A stretch of 19,066 nucleotides of DNA, taken from an uncultured Marmoricola sp. Lineage in GTDB: Bacteria; Actinomycetota; Actinomycetes; Propionibacteriales; Nocardioidaceae. This document shows, piece by piece, positions 1 to 7,014 of this stretch (its first letter is position 1; every line of letters begins with the position of its first letter). The notes under the pieces were generated by a model. It did no database searches. It saw nothing but the letters and a program-made list of their open reading frames with translations, and was not told the DNA's origin. A program made the translations under genes and the position numbers. The DNA is taken from assembly GCF_943913695.1 (NCBI RefSeq), contig NZ_CALTZE010000081.1, forward strand, positions 1-19,066, given 5' to 3'.

Positions 1-15
1 GGCACACTGTCACCT

Positions 16-1068
16 GTGAGCTCACCGGACCTGCCGCTCGTGCTCGGCATCGAGACGTCGTGCGACGAGACAGGGGTCGGGCTGGTGCGCGGGCACGAGC
101 TGCTCGCCGATGCGGTGGCGTCGTCGGTCGACGAGCACGCGCGCTTCGGCGGCGTCGTGCCGGAGGTCGCGTCGCGGGCCCACCTGGAGGCGATGGTGCC
201 GACCCTGGAGCGCGCCTGTGCCACGGCCGGCGTACGCCTCGACGACGTCGACGCGGTCGCGGTCACCGCCGGCCCCGGGCTGGCCGGGGCGCTGCTGGTC
301 GGCGTGGCCGCGGCCAAGTCGCTGGCCCTCGGGCTCGGCAAGCCGCTGTACGGCGTCAACCACCTGGCCGCGCACGTCGCTGTCGACCAGCTCGAGCACG
401 GCACACTGCCCGACCCGTGCCTGGCGCTGCTCGTCTCCGGAGGCCACTCGAGCCTGCTGCGCGTCGCCGACGTGACGACGAGCATCGACCCGCTGGGCAG
501 CACCATCGACGACGCGGCGGGGGAGGCCTTCGACAAGGTCGCCCGACTGCTCGGCCTGCCCTTCCCCGGCGGCCCCCACATCGACCGCGCGGCGCAGTCG
601 GGCAGCTCGGTGGCGATCGACTTCCCGCGCGGGCTCAGCTCGCGCCGCGACCTGGAGCGGCACCGCTTCGACTTCTCCTTCTCCGGCCTCAAGACCGCGG
701 TCGCCCGCTGGGTGCAGGCCCGCGAAGACTCCGGAGAGCCGGTGCCGGTCGCCGACGTCGCGGCGTCCTTCCAGGAGGCGGTCTGCGACGTGCTCAGCCG
801 CAAGGCCATCGACGCGGCCGTCTCCGAGGGGATCGACGACGTGCTGCTCGGCGGCGGCGTCGCCGCCAACTCGCGGCTGCGGGCGATCACCGAGGAGCGC
901 GCCGCGCGCCACGGCGTACGCGTGCGGGTGCCGCGGCCAGGCCTGTGCACCGACAACGGCGCGATGGTCGCCGCCCTCGGCGCCGAGATGGTCGCGCGCG
1001 GTCGCACCCCGTCGGCGCTCGACCTCCCGGCCGACTCGAGCATGCCGGTGGAGCAGGTCTCGGCCTGA
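16..1068 (+). CDS. tsaD: tRNA N6-threonylcarbamoyladenosine (t6A37) synthesis protein TsaD
   Basis: TsaD/Kae1/Gcp family ASKHA-fold protein. With TsaB and TsaE it transfers the threonylcarbamoyl group from threonylcarbamoyl-AMP to A37 of ANN-reading tRNAs in the cytoplasm. The 350 aa length is usual for bacterial TsaD. Visible marks are the N-terminal GIETSCDETG phosphate loop (residues 11-20), the metal-binding HLAAH motif (H116, H120), LLVSGGHSSL following it, the FSFSGLKTA segment, GGGVAANSRLR and the C-terminal CTDNGAMVA motif with the third metal ligand D313. The GTG start at 16 directly precedes the conserved N terminus. A TGA at 17-19 overlaps it, so an upstream gene (rimI is the usual neighbour) may end there as a GTGA overlap, but only about 15 nt of it would lie in the window and it cannot be identified. 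Confidence 0.96.
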   Translation: MSSPDLPLVLGIETSCDETGVGLVRGHELLADAVASSVDEHARFGGVVPEVASRAHLEAMVPTLERACATAGVRLDDVDAVAVTAGPGLAGALLVGVAAAKSLALGLGKPLYGVNHLAAHVAVDQLEHGTLPDPCLALLVSGGHSSLLRVADVTTSIDPLGSTIDDAAGEAFDKVARLLGLPFPGGPHIDRAAQSGSSVAIDFPRGLSSRRDLERHRFDFSFSGLKTAVARWVQAREDSGEPVPVADVAASFQEAVCDVLSRKAIDAAVSEGIDDVLLGGGVAANSRLRAITEERAARHGVRVRVPRPGLCTDNGAMVAALGAEMVARGRTPSALDLPADSSMPVEQVSA

Positions 1069-1072
1069 GCCC

Positions 1073-1078
1073 TAGATT
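1073..1078 (+). promoter_or_regulatory. candidate -10 element (TAGATT) before mscR
   Basis: TAGATT fits the actinobacterial TANNNT -10 pattern and lies in the 47-bp gap between tsaD and mscR. It would give a 5' leader of about 30 nt carrying the AGAGGAG ribosome binding site at 1102-1108, 7 nt before the ATG. No convincing -35 hexamer is seen, so this is inference. Confidence 0.35.
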
Positions 1079-1115
1079 TGCCCGAGCAGTCCCGTCACAC
1101 CAGAGGAGCACACGC

Positions 1116-2237
1116 ATGCCGCAGCAGGTCAGGGCCGTCGTCGCGAAGGCCAAGGGGGAGCCGATCTCGATCGAGACCATCACGGTGCCCGACCCGGGGC
1201 CGGGTGAGGCCGTGGTGCAGATCCAGGCCTGCGGCGTGTGCCACACCGACCTGCACTACCGCGAGGGCGGCATCAACGACGACTTCCCGTTCCTGCTCGG
1301 CCACGAGGCAGCCGGGGTCGTCGAGTCGGTCGGCGAGGGCGTCACCGAGGTCGCACCCGGTGACTTCGTGGTGCTCAACTGGCGGGCCGTCTGCGGCGAC
1401 TGCCGGGCCTGCCACCGCGGCGAGCCGCAGTACTGCTTCGCCACCTTCAACGCCGAGCAGAAGATGACCCTGGAGGACGGCACCGAGCTCAGCCCGGCCC
1501 TGGGCATCGGCGCCTTCGCCGAGAAGAGCCTGGTCGCCGCCGGTCAGTGCACCAAGGTGGACGCCGAGGCCCGCCCCGCCGCCGTCGGACTCCTCGGTTG
1601 CGGCGTGATGGCCGGCATCGGTGCGGCCATCAACACCGGCGCCGTCGGCCGCGGCACGAGCGTCGCCGTCATCGGCTGCGGCGGCGTCGGCATCGCCGCC
1701 ATCGTCGGGTCGGTGCTCGCCGGGGCCGACATCGTGATCGCGGTCGACATCGACGACCGCAAGCTCGAGATCGCCAAGGGTCTCGGCGCGACCCACACGG
1801 TCAACAGCAAGGAGACCGACGCGGTCGAGGCGATCAAGGAGATCTGCGCGGCCAGCCCGCTGCACCCCGGCGCCGACGGCGCCGACGTGGTGATCGAGGC
1901 CGTCGGTCGCCCCGAGACCTGGAAGCAGGCCTTCTACGCCCGCGACCTCGCCGGCACCGTCGTGCTGGTCGGCGTACCGACCCCGGACATGAAGGTGCCC
2001 GAGATCCCGCTCATCGACGTCTTCGGCCGCGGCGGCGCGCTCAAGTCCAGCTGGTACGGCGACTGCCTGCCGAGCCGCGACTTCCCGATGCTCGTCGACC
2101 TCTATCGCCAGGGCCGGCTCGACCTCGACGCCTTCGTCACCGAGGAGGTCGGTCTCGACGACGTCGAGGCGGCCTTCGAGAAGATGCACGGCGGCCCCGA
2201 CCACGAGCCGGTGCTGCGCTCCGTCGTCGTGCTCTGA
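1116..2237 (+). CDS. mscR: S-(hydroxymethyl)mycothiol dehydrogenase (mycothiol-dependent formaldehyde dehydrogenase)
   Basis: Zinc-dependent medium-chain dehydrogenase of 373 aa. Members of this subgroup oxidise the formaldehyde-mycothiol adduct to S-formylmycothiol with NAD+, and also reduce S-nitrosomycothiol. Catalytic zinc ligands are C42, H63/E64 and C162. The structural-zinc lobe is C93, C96, C99 and C107. The Rossmann glycine motif is G187-C-G-G-V-G192 and an acidic D211 follows, favouring NAD over NADP. The long class III-like loop (about 108-135) and the FGRGGALKSSWYGDCLPSRD stretch near the C terminus resemble the mycothiol-dependent enzymes rather than general alcohol dehydrogenases. 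The ATG at 1116 has the ribosome binding site AGAGGAG; the frame is open upstream through tsaD, but that part is a shadow. The downstream MBL-fold gene is a typical partner. A general alcohol dehydrogenase is the alternative. Confidence 0.9.
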   Translation: MPQQVRAVVAKAKGEPISIETITVPDPGPGEAVVQIQACGVCHTDLHYREGGINDDFPFLLGHEAAGVVESVGEGVTEVAPGDFVVLNWRAVCGDCRACHRGEPQYCFATFNAEQKMTLEDGTELSPALGIGAFAEKSLVAAGQCTKVDAEARPAAVGLLGCGVMAGIGAAINTGAVGRGTSVAVIGCGGVGIAAIVGSVLAGADIVIAVDIDDRKLEIAKGLGATHTVNSKETDAVEAIKEICAASPLHPGADGADVVIEAVGRPETWKQAFYARDLAGTVVLVGVPTPDMKVPEIPLIDVFGRGGALKSSWYGDCLPSRDFPMLVDLYRQGRLDLDAFVTEEVGLDDVEAAFEKMHGGPDHEPVLRSVVVL

Positions 2238-2288
2238 CCCGCCGCGCTCCGGCGGTGGCCGGACGGCAGGCCTGGGTGCGTGGCTCGC

Positions 2289-2294
2289 TACCCT
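2289..2294 (+). promoter_or_regulatory. candidate leaderless promoter -10 (TACCCT) for the MBL gene
   Basis: TACCCT ends 7 nt before the ATG at 2302, which would place the transcription start at or next to the A of the ATG. No Shine-Dalgarno sequence is seen in the gap. The same spacing occurs before the histidine kinase (3892) and guaB3 (11975), which supports a real leaderless arrangement. Confidence 0.45.
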
Positions 2295-2301
2295 CGGCGC
2301 C

Positions 2302-2910
2302 ATGAGCGGACTCCGGGTCGACCACGCCGTCACGAGCGGCACCTTCAGCCTCGACGGGGAGACCCACGAGGTCGACAACAACGTCTGGGTCGTGGGTGAC
2401 GACGAGGAGTGCGTCGTCATCGACGCTCCCCACAGCGTCGAGGAGATCCTGGCGGTGGTCGCGGGCCGCACGGTCAAGGCGATCGTGGCGACCCACGCCC
2501 ACGACGACCACGTGCGGGTGGCGCCGGAGCTGCGGGAGCGGGTCGGCGCGCCGATCCTGCTGCACCCCGACGACAAGCCCGTCTGGGAGCTGACCCACCC
2601 CGACTTCCTGTGGGACGTCGACCTCGAGGACGAGCAGACCATCCGCGTCGCGGGCTCGACGTTCAAGGTGCTCCACACGCCCGGCCACGCGCCCGGGGCG
2701 GTCTGTCTCTACTCCCACGACCTCGGCTGCGTCTTCACCGGCGACACCCTCTTCGAGGGCGGCCCGGGCGCGACGGGACGCTCCTTCAGCGACGAGGACC
2801 TCATCAAGCAGTCGATCCGCTCGCGGCTGCTCGACCTGCCCGGCGAGACGGTCGTGCACACCGGCCACGGCCCCGACACCACCATCGCCGCCGAGCGCGA
2901 CCACGTGTGA
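2302..2910 (+). CDS. MBL-fold metallo-hydrolase, possible S-formylmycothiol hydrolase
   Basis: Metallo-beta-lactamase fold hydrolase of 202 aa, the size of glyoxalase II-like members. The metal centre is complete: H65-A-H67-D-D69-H70, then H129 in HTPGHAPGAV, the bridging D148 in TGDTLF, and H189 in HTGHGPDT. The family hydrolyses thioesters such as S-lactoylglutathione. Here the gene follows mscR, and mscR plus an MBL gene is a recurrent actinobacterial pair, so hydrolysis of S-formylmycothiol to formate and mycothiol is a reasonable inference, not proven by sequence. The gene seems to have its own leaderless promoter and overlaps the next gene by 4 nt (GTGA). A general hydroxyacylglutathione-hydrolase-like role is the alternative. 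Confidence 0.88.
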   Translation: MSGLRVDHAVTSGTFSLDGETHEVDNNVWVVGDDEECVVIDAPHSVEEILAVVAGRTVKAIVATHAHDDHVRVAPELRERVGAPILLHPDDKPVWELTHPDFLWDVDLEDEQTIRVAGSTFKVLHTPGHAPGAVCLYSHDLGCVFTGDTLFEGGPGATGRSFSDEDLIKQSIRSRLLDLPGETVVHTGHGPDTTIAAERDHV

Positions 2911-3284
2911 GGCGCGCGCTCTTCGCGGCCCTGCTGGCGCTGAGCCTCTACCTCTTCCTTGCGCCCGTCCCCGAGGCCGGCCCGGGCGGCTCGGACAAGG
3001 TCGGGCATCTGCTGATCTTCGGAACGCTCGCGCTCGCCGGCAGCTGGGCCGGGGTCCGTGCGGTGCCGCTCGCGTTGGGGCTGGGGGCGTACGCCGTCAC
3101 GACCGAGCTGCTGCAGGCCACGCTGCCCCTCGGCCGCCACGGCGACCCGGCCGACTTCGCCGCCGACGTGGTCGGCATCGCCCTCGGGCTGGCGCTCGCT
3201 GGGGCGCTGTCAGTGGGACTTCGCCCGCGACGTCCAGATGAGACCGAGGCACGCGAGCAGGAGACCCGGGGGAAACGGCGGTAG
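2907..3284 (+). CDS. VanZ-like small membrane protein
   Basis: Protein of 125 aa starting with GTG at 2907 inside the MBL stop region (4-nt overlap), so it is probably translationally coupled. Hydrophobic segments lie at about residues 3-17, 30-44, 48-68 and 82-104. VanZ-like marks are SDKVGHLLIFGTLAL after the first helix (the D-K-x-x-H motif), TTELLQATLP, and GRHGDPADFAADVVGIALGL near the end. VanZ proteins are named for low-level teicoplanin resistance, but most chromosomal copies have no known role, and no glycopeptide genes are nearby. Its charged C-terminal tail overlaps the 3' end of the opposite-strand membrane protein gene by 75 nt. Confidence 0.82.
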   Translation: MRRALFAALLALSLYLFLAPVPEAGPGGSDKVGHLLIFGTLALAGSWAGVRAVPLALGLGAYAVTTELLQATLPLGRHGDPADFAADVVGIALGLALAGALSVGLRPRRPDETEAREQETRGKRR

Positions 3285-3830
3285 CAGGAAGGCCAGGCTC
3301 GCCAGCGCGAGCAGGCCGGCTGCACCCCGAGACGGCCCCACGCGCCATGCCACCACCGCCAGCCCCATCAGACCCACGACGCCGAGGGGGATCTTGGGCA
3401 GCATGAAGACGGTCAGCCCCCAGGAGCTACCCACCGCGTCGAAGGTCACGTCGTCGACCTGGCCGGCGAGCCCCACCACCACCGTGGCGGTGGCCCACGC
3501 CTGCGCCATGACGAAGGCGAGCGCTGCGGCGGTGCTCCACACGGCCCACCGTGGGGCGGTGATCTCCACGGGGAGCCGGAGCGCGAGTCCGAGGCAGCCG
3601 ACCGTGCTGAGGACGCAGCCGACTACGCCGACAGGCAGCAGGAAGGCCTCGCGGGCGCTGAGGTCGCCGCCGGCGGCGACGGTGCTGATGTAGGCGAGCG
3701 AGCCCAGCGCGGCCAGCAGCGCCGCGGCTGGGACGAGTCGCGGGCCGTCGGTGACCTGGTGGTCCGGGCGGAGGGTGCTGGTGGCCTGTTCCATGCCGCC
3801 AGCGTGGTCGGCGGCGTGGTCCGTCGTCAT
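3210..3830 (-). CDS. Unrecognised multi-pass membrane protein divergent from the two-component system
   Basis: I do not recognise this 206 aa protein. After a hydrophilic N terminus (MTTDHAADHAGGMEQ) come about five or six hydrophobic segments, including LVPAAALLAALGSLAYI, AFLLPVGVVGCVLSTVGCLG, AVWSTAAALAFVMAQAWATA, LGVVGLMGLAVVAW and the C-terminal LLALASLAFLLPPFPPGLLL. It ends with a short basic tail and has no visible catalytic motif. It is divergent from the histidine kinase with about 73 bp between starts, so it may be a target or accessory of that system; this is inference from position. Its 3' end overlaps the VanZ-like gene. The Met at 3794 (13 codons in) is an alternative start; neither has a clear ribosome binding site. 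Confidence 0.72.
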   Translation of the reverse strand: MTTDHAADHAGGMEQATSTLRPDHQVTDGPRLVPAAALLAALGSLAYISTVAAGGDLSAREAFLLPVGVVGCVLSTVGCLGLALRLPVEITAPRWAVWSTAAALAFVMAQAWATATVVVGLAGQVDDVTFDAVGSSWGLTVFMLPKIPLGVVGLMGLAVVAWRVGPSRGAAGLLALASLAFLLPPFPPGLLLACLGLIWTSRAKSH

Positions 3831-3891
3831 CGACCGCCCGGGGACTCGTCGTTCCACCTTTCGGGGGAGTGCTGCGACCCGGCCCTCGGCA

Positions 3892-3897
3892 TACGCT
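3892..3897 (+). promoter_or_regulatory. candidate leaderless promoter -10 (TACGCT) for the histidine kinase
   Basis: TACGCT ends 6 nt before the ATG at 3904, giving a predicted start of transcription at the start codon. It lies in the 73-bp divergent gap shared with the membrane protein gene on the other strand, so both directions are probably controlled here. No clear inverted-repeat operator was seen in the gap. Confidence 0.45.
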
Positions 3898-3903
3898 CCA
3901 GCC

Positions 3904-5013
3904 ATGACGCCGCGCCCCTGGGGCGGACCCAGGTTCGCCGCCCTGCTCGACACGGTGCTGGTGCTCGGCCTGGCGGCGTACAGCGTCGCGGGTGCGGCGG
4001 TGCCGCTACCGGGAGAGACCGGCGAGGTGACGGGTGCGTGGCCGGCGGCCGTCGCGGGCACCGCCGCGCTGGTCCTGCTCGCGCGTCGCCGCGCGCCGAC
4101 GGCAGTGCTGCTCGCGGTCCTCGGGCTCTGCCTCTACGCCGGCGTCGCCGGCCACCAGATGGGATCGACGCCCGTCGCCCTCCTGCTCGCGAGCCACGCG
4201 ACGGGCCGCTGGGCGCCCCGTCCGTGGGCGATGGCCTCGTTGGCCGTGCTGTGCACGGCGCTCGGCGGCGCCGCGGTGGCCGGTGCCGCGGGACTGTCCG
4301 GGCAGTCGGCGACCTGGGCCCTGCCTCTGGTCTTCGCCGCTCCCTGGGGGATCGGGTGGTGGGGCCGTGCGCGCGAGGAGCAGCACGGCGAGGCGCTGCG
4401 GCGGGCTGCCGAGGAGGAGCGGTTGCGCATCGCTCGGGAGCTGCACGACGTGGTGACACACGCGCTGACGGGCATCGCGGTGCAGGCCGGCGTCGCCCGA
4501 CACATCGGGTCGGGTCAGGACGCGGCACTGGAGGCTGTGGAGACCACCTCCCGCGAGGCGTTGGCCGACCTGCGACGCATGGTGGCCGTGCTCCGTGACC
4601 CGACGTCGCCGGAGACCCCCTGGCTGGCCGCGCCCGGGGCCGAGGAGGTCTCGCGGCTCGGCTCTGAGCACGCAGAGGTCCACGGCCCGGTCGTCGTGTG
4701 CGTCGACCCTGCCTTCGACGGCCTGCCATCCAGCCTCAGGCTCGCGGCCTTCCGGTTGGTGCAGGAGTCGCTGACGAACGTCGCCCGCCACGCAGCCGGC
4801 GCGGCGGCGAGCGTCTCGGTCGACGTGCAGGACGGCACGGTCGTCGTCGCCGTGCGAGACGACGGTGAGGCGGTCTCCGGTGGACCGCCAGGTCACGGCC
4901 TGGTGGGCATGCGGGAGCGCGTCCTCGCGTTCGGAGGCACCCTCGCGGCCGGCCCCCGGGACGGCGGAGGCTTCGAGGTGCGCGCCCAGCTGCCGGCGGT
5001 CCGCGGTGCCTGA
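3904..5013 (+). CDS. NarL/DesK-type sensor histidine kinase (HisKA_3 + HATPase_c)
   Basis: Membrane sensor kinase of 369 aa. The N-terminal half (about residues 10-155) has some six hydrophobic segments and no large extracellular loop, so sensing is probably intramembrane. A short linker (REEQHGEALRRAAEEERLR, likely coiled) leads to the HisKA_3 dimerisation box ARELHDVVTHALTGIA with phosphoacceptor H181. The HATPase_c domain follows with N-box ESLTNVARHA (N292), DDGEAV (D319/D320) and the G-box GHGLVGMRERV. It should autophosphorylate and pass phosphate to the response regulator, whose GTG start lies inside this gene's end (8-nt overlap). The ATG at 3904 was chosen because a TACGCT -10 ends 6 nt before it. 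The ligand is unknown. Confidence 0.92.
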   Translation: MTPRPWGGPRFAALLDTVLVLGLAAYSVAGAAVPLPGETGEVTGAWPAAVAGTAALVLLARRRAPTAVLLAVLGLCLYAGVAGHQMGSTPVALLLASHATGRWAPRPWAMASLAVLCTALGGAAVAGAAGLSGQSATWALPLVFAAPWGIGWWGRAREEQHGEALRRAAEEERLRIARELHDVVTHALTGIAVQAGVARHIGSGQDAALEAVETTSREALADLRRMVAVLRDPTSPETPWLAAPGAEEVSRLGSEHAEVHGPVVVCVDPAFDGLPSSLRLAAFRLVQESLTNVARHAAGAAASVSVDVQDGTVVVAVRDDGEAVSGGPPGHGLVGMRERVLAFGGTLAAGPRDGGGFEVRAQLPAVRGA

Positions 5014-5707
5014 CCAGACGACGGACCCCGCCGGGCCGACGCGCGTCGTGGTGGTCGACGATCAGGACCTGGTGCTGGCCGGCTTCACCGCGCTCATCTC
5101 TGCCGAGCCCGGCATGACGGTGGTCGGGCGGGCGTCGCGAGGTGACGATGCCTTGGCCGTGGTGGCTCGCATGCGCCCGCACGTCCTCCTCCTCGACGTG
5201 CGGATGCCAGGCATGGACGGCATCGAGGTGCTGCGTCGCCTTGCCGGGTGGAGCACGCCGCCGGCGACCGTGGTGCTGACGACCTTCGACCTCGACGAGT
5301 ACGTCTTCGGCGCACTCCGTCACGGGGCGCGCGGGTTCCTGCTCAAGGACGCGCCGCCCGCGGAGCTGCTCGACGCCGTACGCCGGGTGGCCGCCGGTGG
5401 CACGCACCTCTCGGCGGGAGTGCAGGACCGCGTCGTGGAGCATTTCAGGTCTCACCGTGACGCGCGGCCGCTGCCGTCGCTGTCGCTGCGCGAGCAGGAC
5501 GTGCTCGCCCAGCTGTGCGTCGGGCTGTCCAACCAGCAGATCGCGCACGCCCTCGGCATCGGCGAGGCGACAGTCAAGACGTTCGTGGGGCGGCTCCTCG
5601 ACAAGTTCGGGGCCCCCTCGCGGGTCGCTGTCGTCGTGGCCGCGATGGAGGCGGGCTTCAGGCCGGATCGACCAGGTAGGCCCGCCCCTTCCCGGCCACC
5701 CGCGTGA
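5006..5707 (+). CDS. LuxR/NarL-family response regulator
   Basis: DNA-binding response regulator of 233 aa, partner of the kinase just upstream. The receiver domain (about residues 12-130) has the acidic pair D18/D19, phosphoacceptor D64 in LLLDVRMPGMDG, the switch T92 and the conserved K114 in GFLLKD. The C-terminal LuxR-type helix-turn-helix (about 160-218) reads SLREQDVLAQLCVGLSNQQI and then ALGIGEATVKTFVGRLLDKF. The GTG at 5006 is the first plausible start giving a normal receiver N terminus, with translational coupling to the kinase through an 8-nt overlap. The proline-rich tail after residue 218 overlaps the convergent methyltransferase gene by 50 nt and is not part of the conserved domain. 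Confidence 0.92.
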   Translation: MPDQTTDPAGPTRVVVVDDQDLVLAGFTALISAEPGMTVVGRASRGDDALAVVARMRPHVLLLDVRMPGMDGIEVLRRLAGWSTPPATVVLTTFDLDEYVFGALRHGARGFLLKDAPPAELLDAVRRVAAGGTHLSAGVQDRVVEHFRSHRDARPLPSLSLREQDVLAQLCVGLSNQQIAHALGIGEATVKTFVGRLLDKFGAPSRVAVVVAAMEAGFRPDRPGRPAPSRPPA

Positions 5708-6827
5708 GCACGAGCGTGGCGGACTCCTCGCCGCGCAGGGCGAGCCGGGGGCGCAGCTGCTCGGGTGTCACGCTGACGCCGCGGGTCTTGATCGCCAGCG
5801 TGCCGATGCGGCGCTCGCGGAGCGCGGCACGCAGCTGGCGCTCCCGGAAGGGCACCTCCTCGACAACGCGGTAGGCCCGGGCGAAGGGCGTCGCGGTCGC
5901 CGAGTCGCCCGAGACCCACGCGATGTGCGGGTCGACCAGGTGGCCGCCGACAGCCGACGCGACCGCCCCCACCAGGCCTGCGCGGATCACCGCGCCGTCC
6001 GGCTCCCAGAGGTACGCCGCCACGGCCGCGACCGGCGGGTCGCCGTCGGGGAGGTCCTCGGAGGTCAGCGAGGCGAGCCCGCCACCGCCGATCACGGTCG
6101 CGCGCCGCGCGGTGGTGGCCAGGCGGCCCGACCACAGCGCGGCCTCCTTGACGGCCCCGCCGTCGGAGACCCACTCGGCCTCCACCCCGGGTGGCACCAG
6201 CTCGTGGGGGAGCCCCGGCGCGAGCTTGACGCACGAGTCGCGCCGCAGCAGCGCCTCGACGAAGGGCCACGGCGGCGACCAGTCGGCGGCGTCGAAGCTC
6301 CGGCCCCGCGGCCTGCGCCGAGCGGGGTCGGCGAAGGCGAGGGCGAAGGGGGAGGTGTCCATCGTGGTGACGTCGCCGACCTCGACGGCGCCGCCGAGCC
6401 CGAGCGCCTCGAGGTTGGCGTGCGCCACGGCCACCCGCACCGGGTCGTGGTCGACCCCGGCCGCGGTCAGGCCGGCGCGGGCGAAGGCGACGAGGTCGCC
6501 CCCGATGCCGCAGCCGAGGTCGACGACCGAGTCGAGCCGCGCGGCGGCGGCGCGGGCGGCGCGGTGGGCGGAGACGCTGGCGCGGGTGGCCTGCTCCAGA
6601 CCCTCGGGGGTGAAGTACATCCGGGCCGCGTCAGGCCCGAGCTTGGCCTCCGCGCGGCGCCGCAGGTCGGCCTGCGTCAGCGCCGCCGCGACGTACGCCG
6701 GGTCGGCCAGGCGGCGCAGCCCCGCCTGGCGGGCGAGGGGGTCGGCGTCGGCCGGCAGGGCCTCGGCCTCCGCGAGCAGCCGCTGCCCGGAGGGCGTCAG
6801 CAGCCAGCGGAAGGCGTCGAGATCCAC
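5658..6827 (-). CDS. Class I SAM-dependent methyltransferase with THUMP-like C-terminal domain
   Basis: Protein of about 389 aa of a family common in actinobacteria. The N-terminal part (DLDAFRWLLTPSGQRLL) is followed by the Rossmann SAM-binding motif DLGCGIGGD (D103), the acidic VDHDPV strand, and FADPARRRPRG, a DPAR motif in the catalytic-site position. The C-terminal segment, ending KTRGVSVTPEQLRPRL and KGRAYLVDPA, matches the THUMP-like domain of these proteins. An RNA substrate is inferred from that domain and is not established. The GTG at 6827 gives the conserved DLDAF start and has CATGAT 6 nt upstream, suggesting a leaderless transcript. A GTG at 6842 in the same frame would add five residues. 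It diverges from groES and its 5' end touches the CIRCE region. Its 3' end overlaps the response regulator by 50 nt. Confidence 0.85.
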   Translation of the reverse strand: MDLDAFRWLLTPSGQRLLAEAEALPADADPLARQAGLRRLADPAYVAAALTQADLRRRAEAKLGPDAARMYFTPEGLEQATRASVSAHRAARAAAARLDSVVDLGCGIGGDLVAFARAGLTAAGVDHDPVRVAVAHANLEALGLGGAVEVGDVTTMDTSPFALAFADPARRRPRGRSFDAADWSPPWPFVEALLRRDSCVKLAPGLPHELVPPGVEAEWVSDGGAVKEAALWSGRLATTARRATVIGGGGLASLTSEDLPDGDPPVAAVAAYLWEPDGAVIRAGLVGAVASAVGGHLVDPHIAWVSGDSATATPFARAYRVVEEVPFRERQLRAALRERRIGTLAIKTRGVSVTPEQLRPRLALRGEESATLVLTRVAGKGRAYLVDPA

Positions 6828-6852
6828 GTGCCGATCATGCACCCGGCCCCCG

Positions 6853-6879
6853 CTGGCACTCGCTGGCGGGGAGTGCTAG
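6853..6879. promoter_or_regulatory. CIRCE operator 1 (HrcA site) upstream of groES
   Basis: CTGGCACTC, 9 nt, GAGTGCTAG: the CIRCE layout (TTAGCACTC-N9-GAGTGCTAA) with 8 of 9 arm positions complementary. HrcA repressor bound here should block groES-groEL transcription until heat or misfolding stress. The site overlaps the likely -35 and -10 region. Confidence 0.88.
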
Positions 6880-6882
6880 TTT
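6853..6882 (+). promoter_or_regulatory. groES-groEL promoter overlapping CIRCE 1
   Basis: TAGTTT at 6877-6882 fits TANNNT, with a weak -35-like CTGGCA (6853-6858) 18 nt upstream. The predicted transcription start is near 6889, inside the second CIRCE-like site, leaving a leader of about 125 nt before groES. The layout resembles the CIRCE-overlapping groES promoters known from Streptomyces; here the exact start is inferred. Confidence 0.5.
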
Positions 6883-6886
6883 CAGG

Positions 6887-6911
6887 TTAGCACTCTCCCC
6901 GTGAGTGTGCC
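6887..6911. promoter_or_regulatory. CIRCE-like operator 2 with shortened 7-nt spacer
   Basis: The left half TTAGCACTC (6887-6895) matches the CIRCE consensus exactly; the right half GAGTGTGCC (6903-6911) is degenerate and the spacer is 7 nt instead of 9. The left half also forms a perfect outward palindrome with the right half of CIRCE 1 (GAGTGCTA at 6871-6878, 9 nt, TAGCACTC at 6888-6895), so four HrcA half-sites alternate across the promoter. Confidence 0.6.
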
Positions 6912-7014
6912 AGCGCCCGTGAGGCGCACGACCCCCGCGACGGCGTGCACCGCACAGGCGGCGACTTTTCGGCTCGCAACCATCGACAGTCTGACGAAAG
7001 TGGAGGTCGACATC

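Noticed and set aside
2907..3284. Glycopeptide resistance locus suggested by the VanZ-like gene
   Set aside because: No vanA/H/X/Y/S/R-type ligase, dehydrogenase or dipeptidase genes are nearby; the two-component genes here are NarL/DesK-type, not VanRS-type.
4865..5005. Longer N terminus for the response regulator
   Set aside because: It would lie wholly inside the kinase gene and add non-conserved Arg/Ser-rich sequence; the GTG at 5006 gives a normal receiver-domain start.
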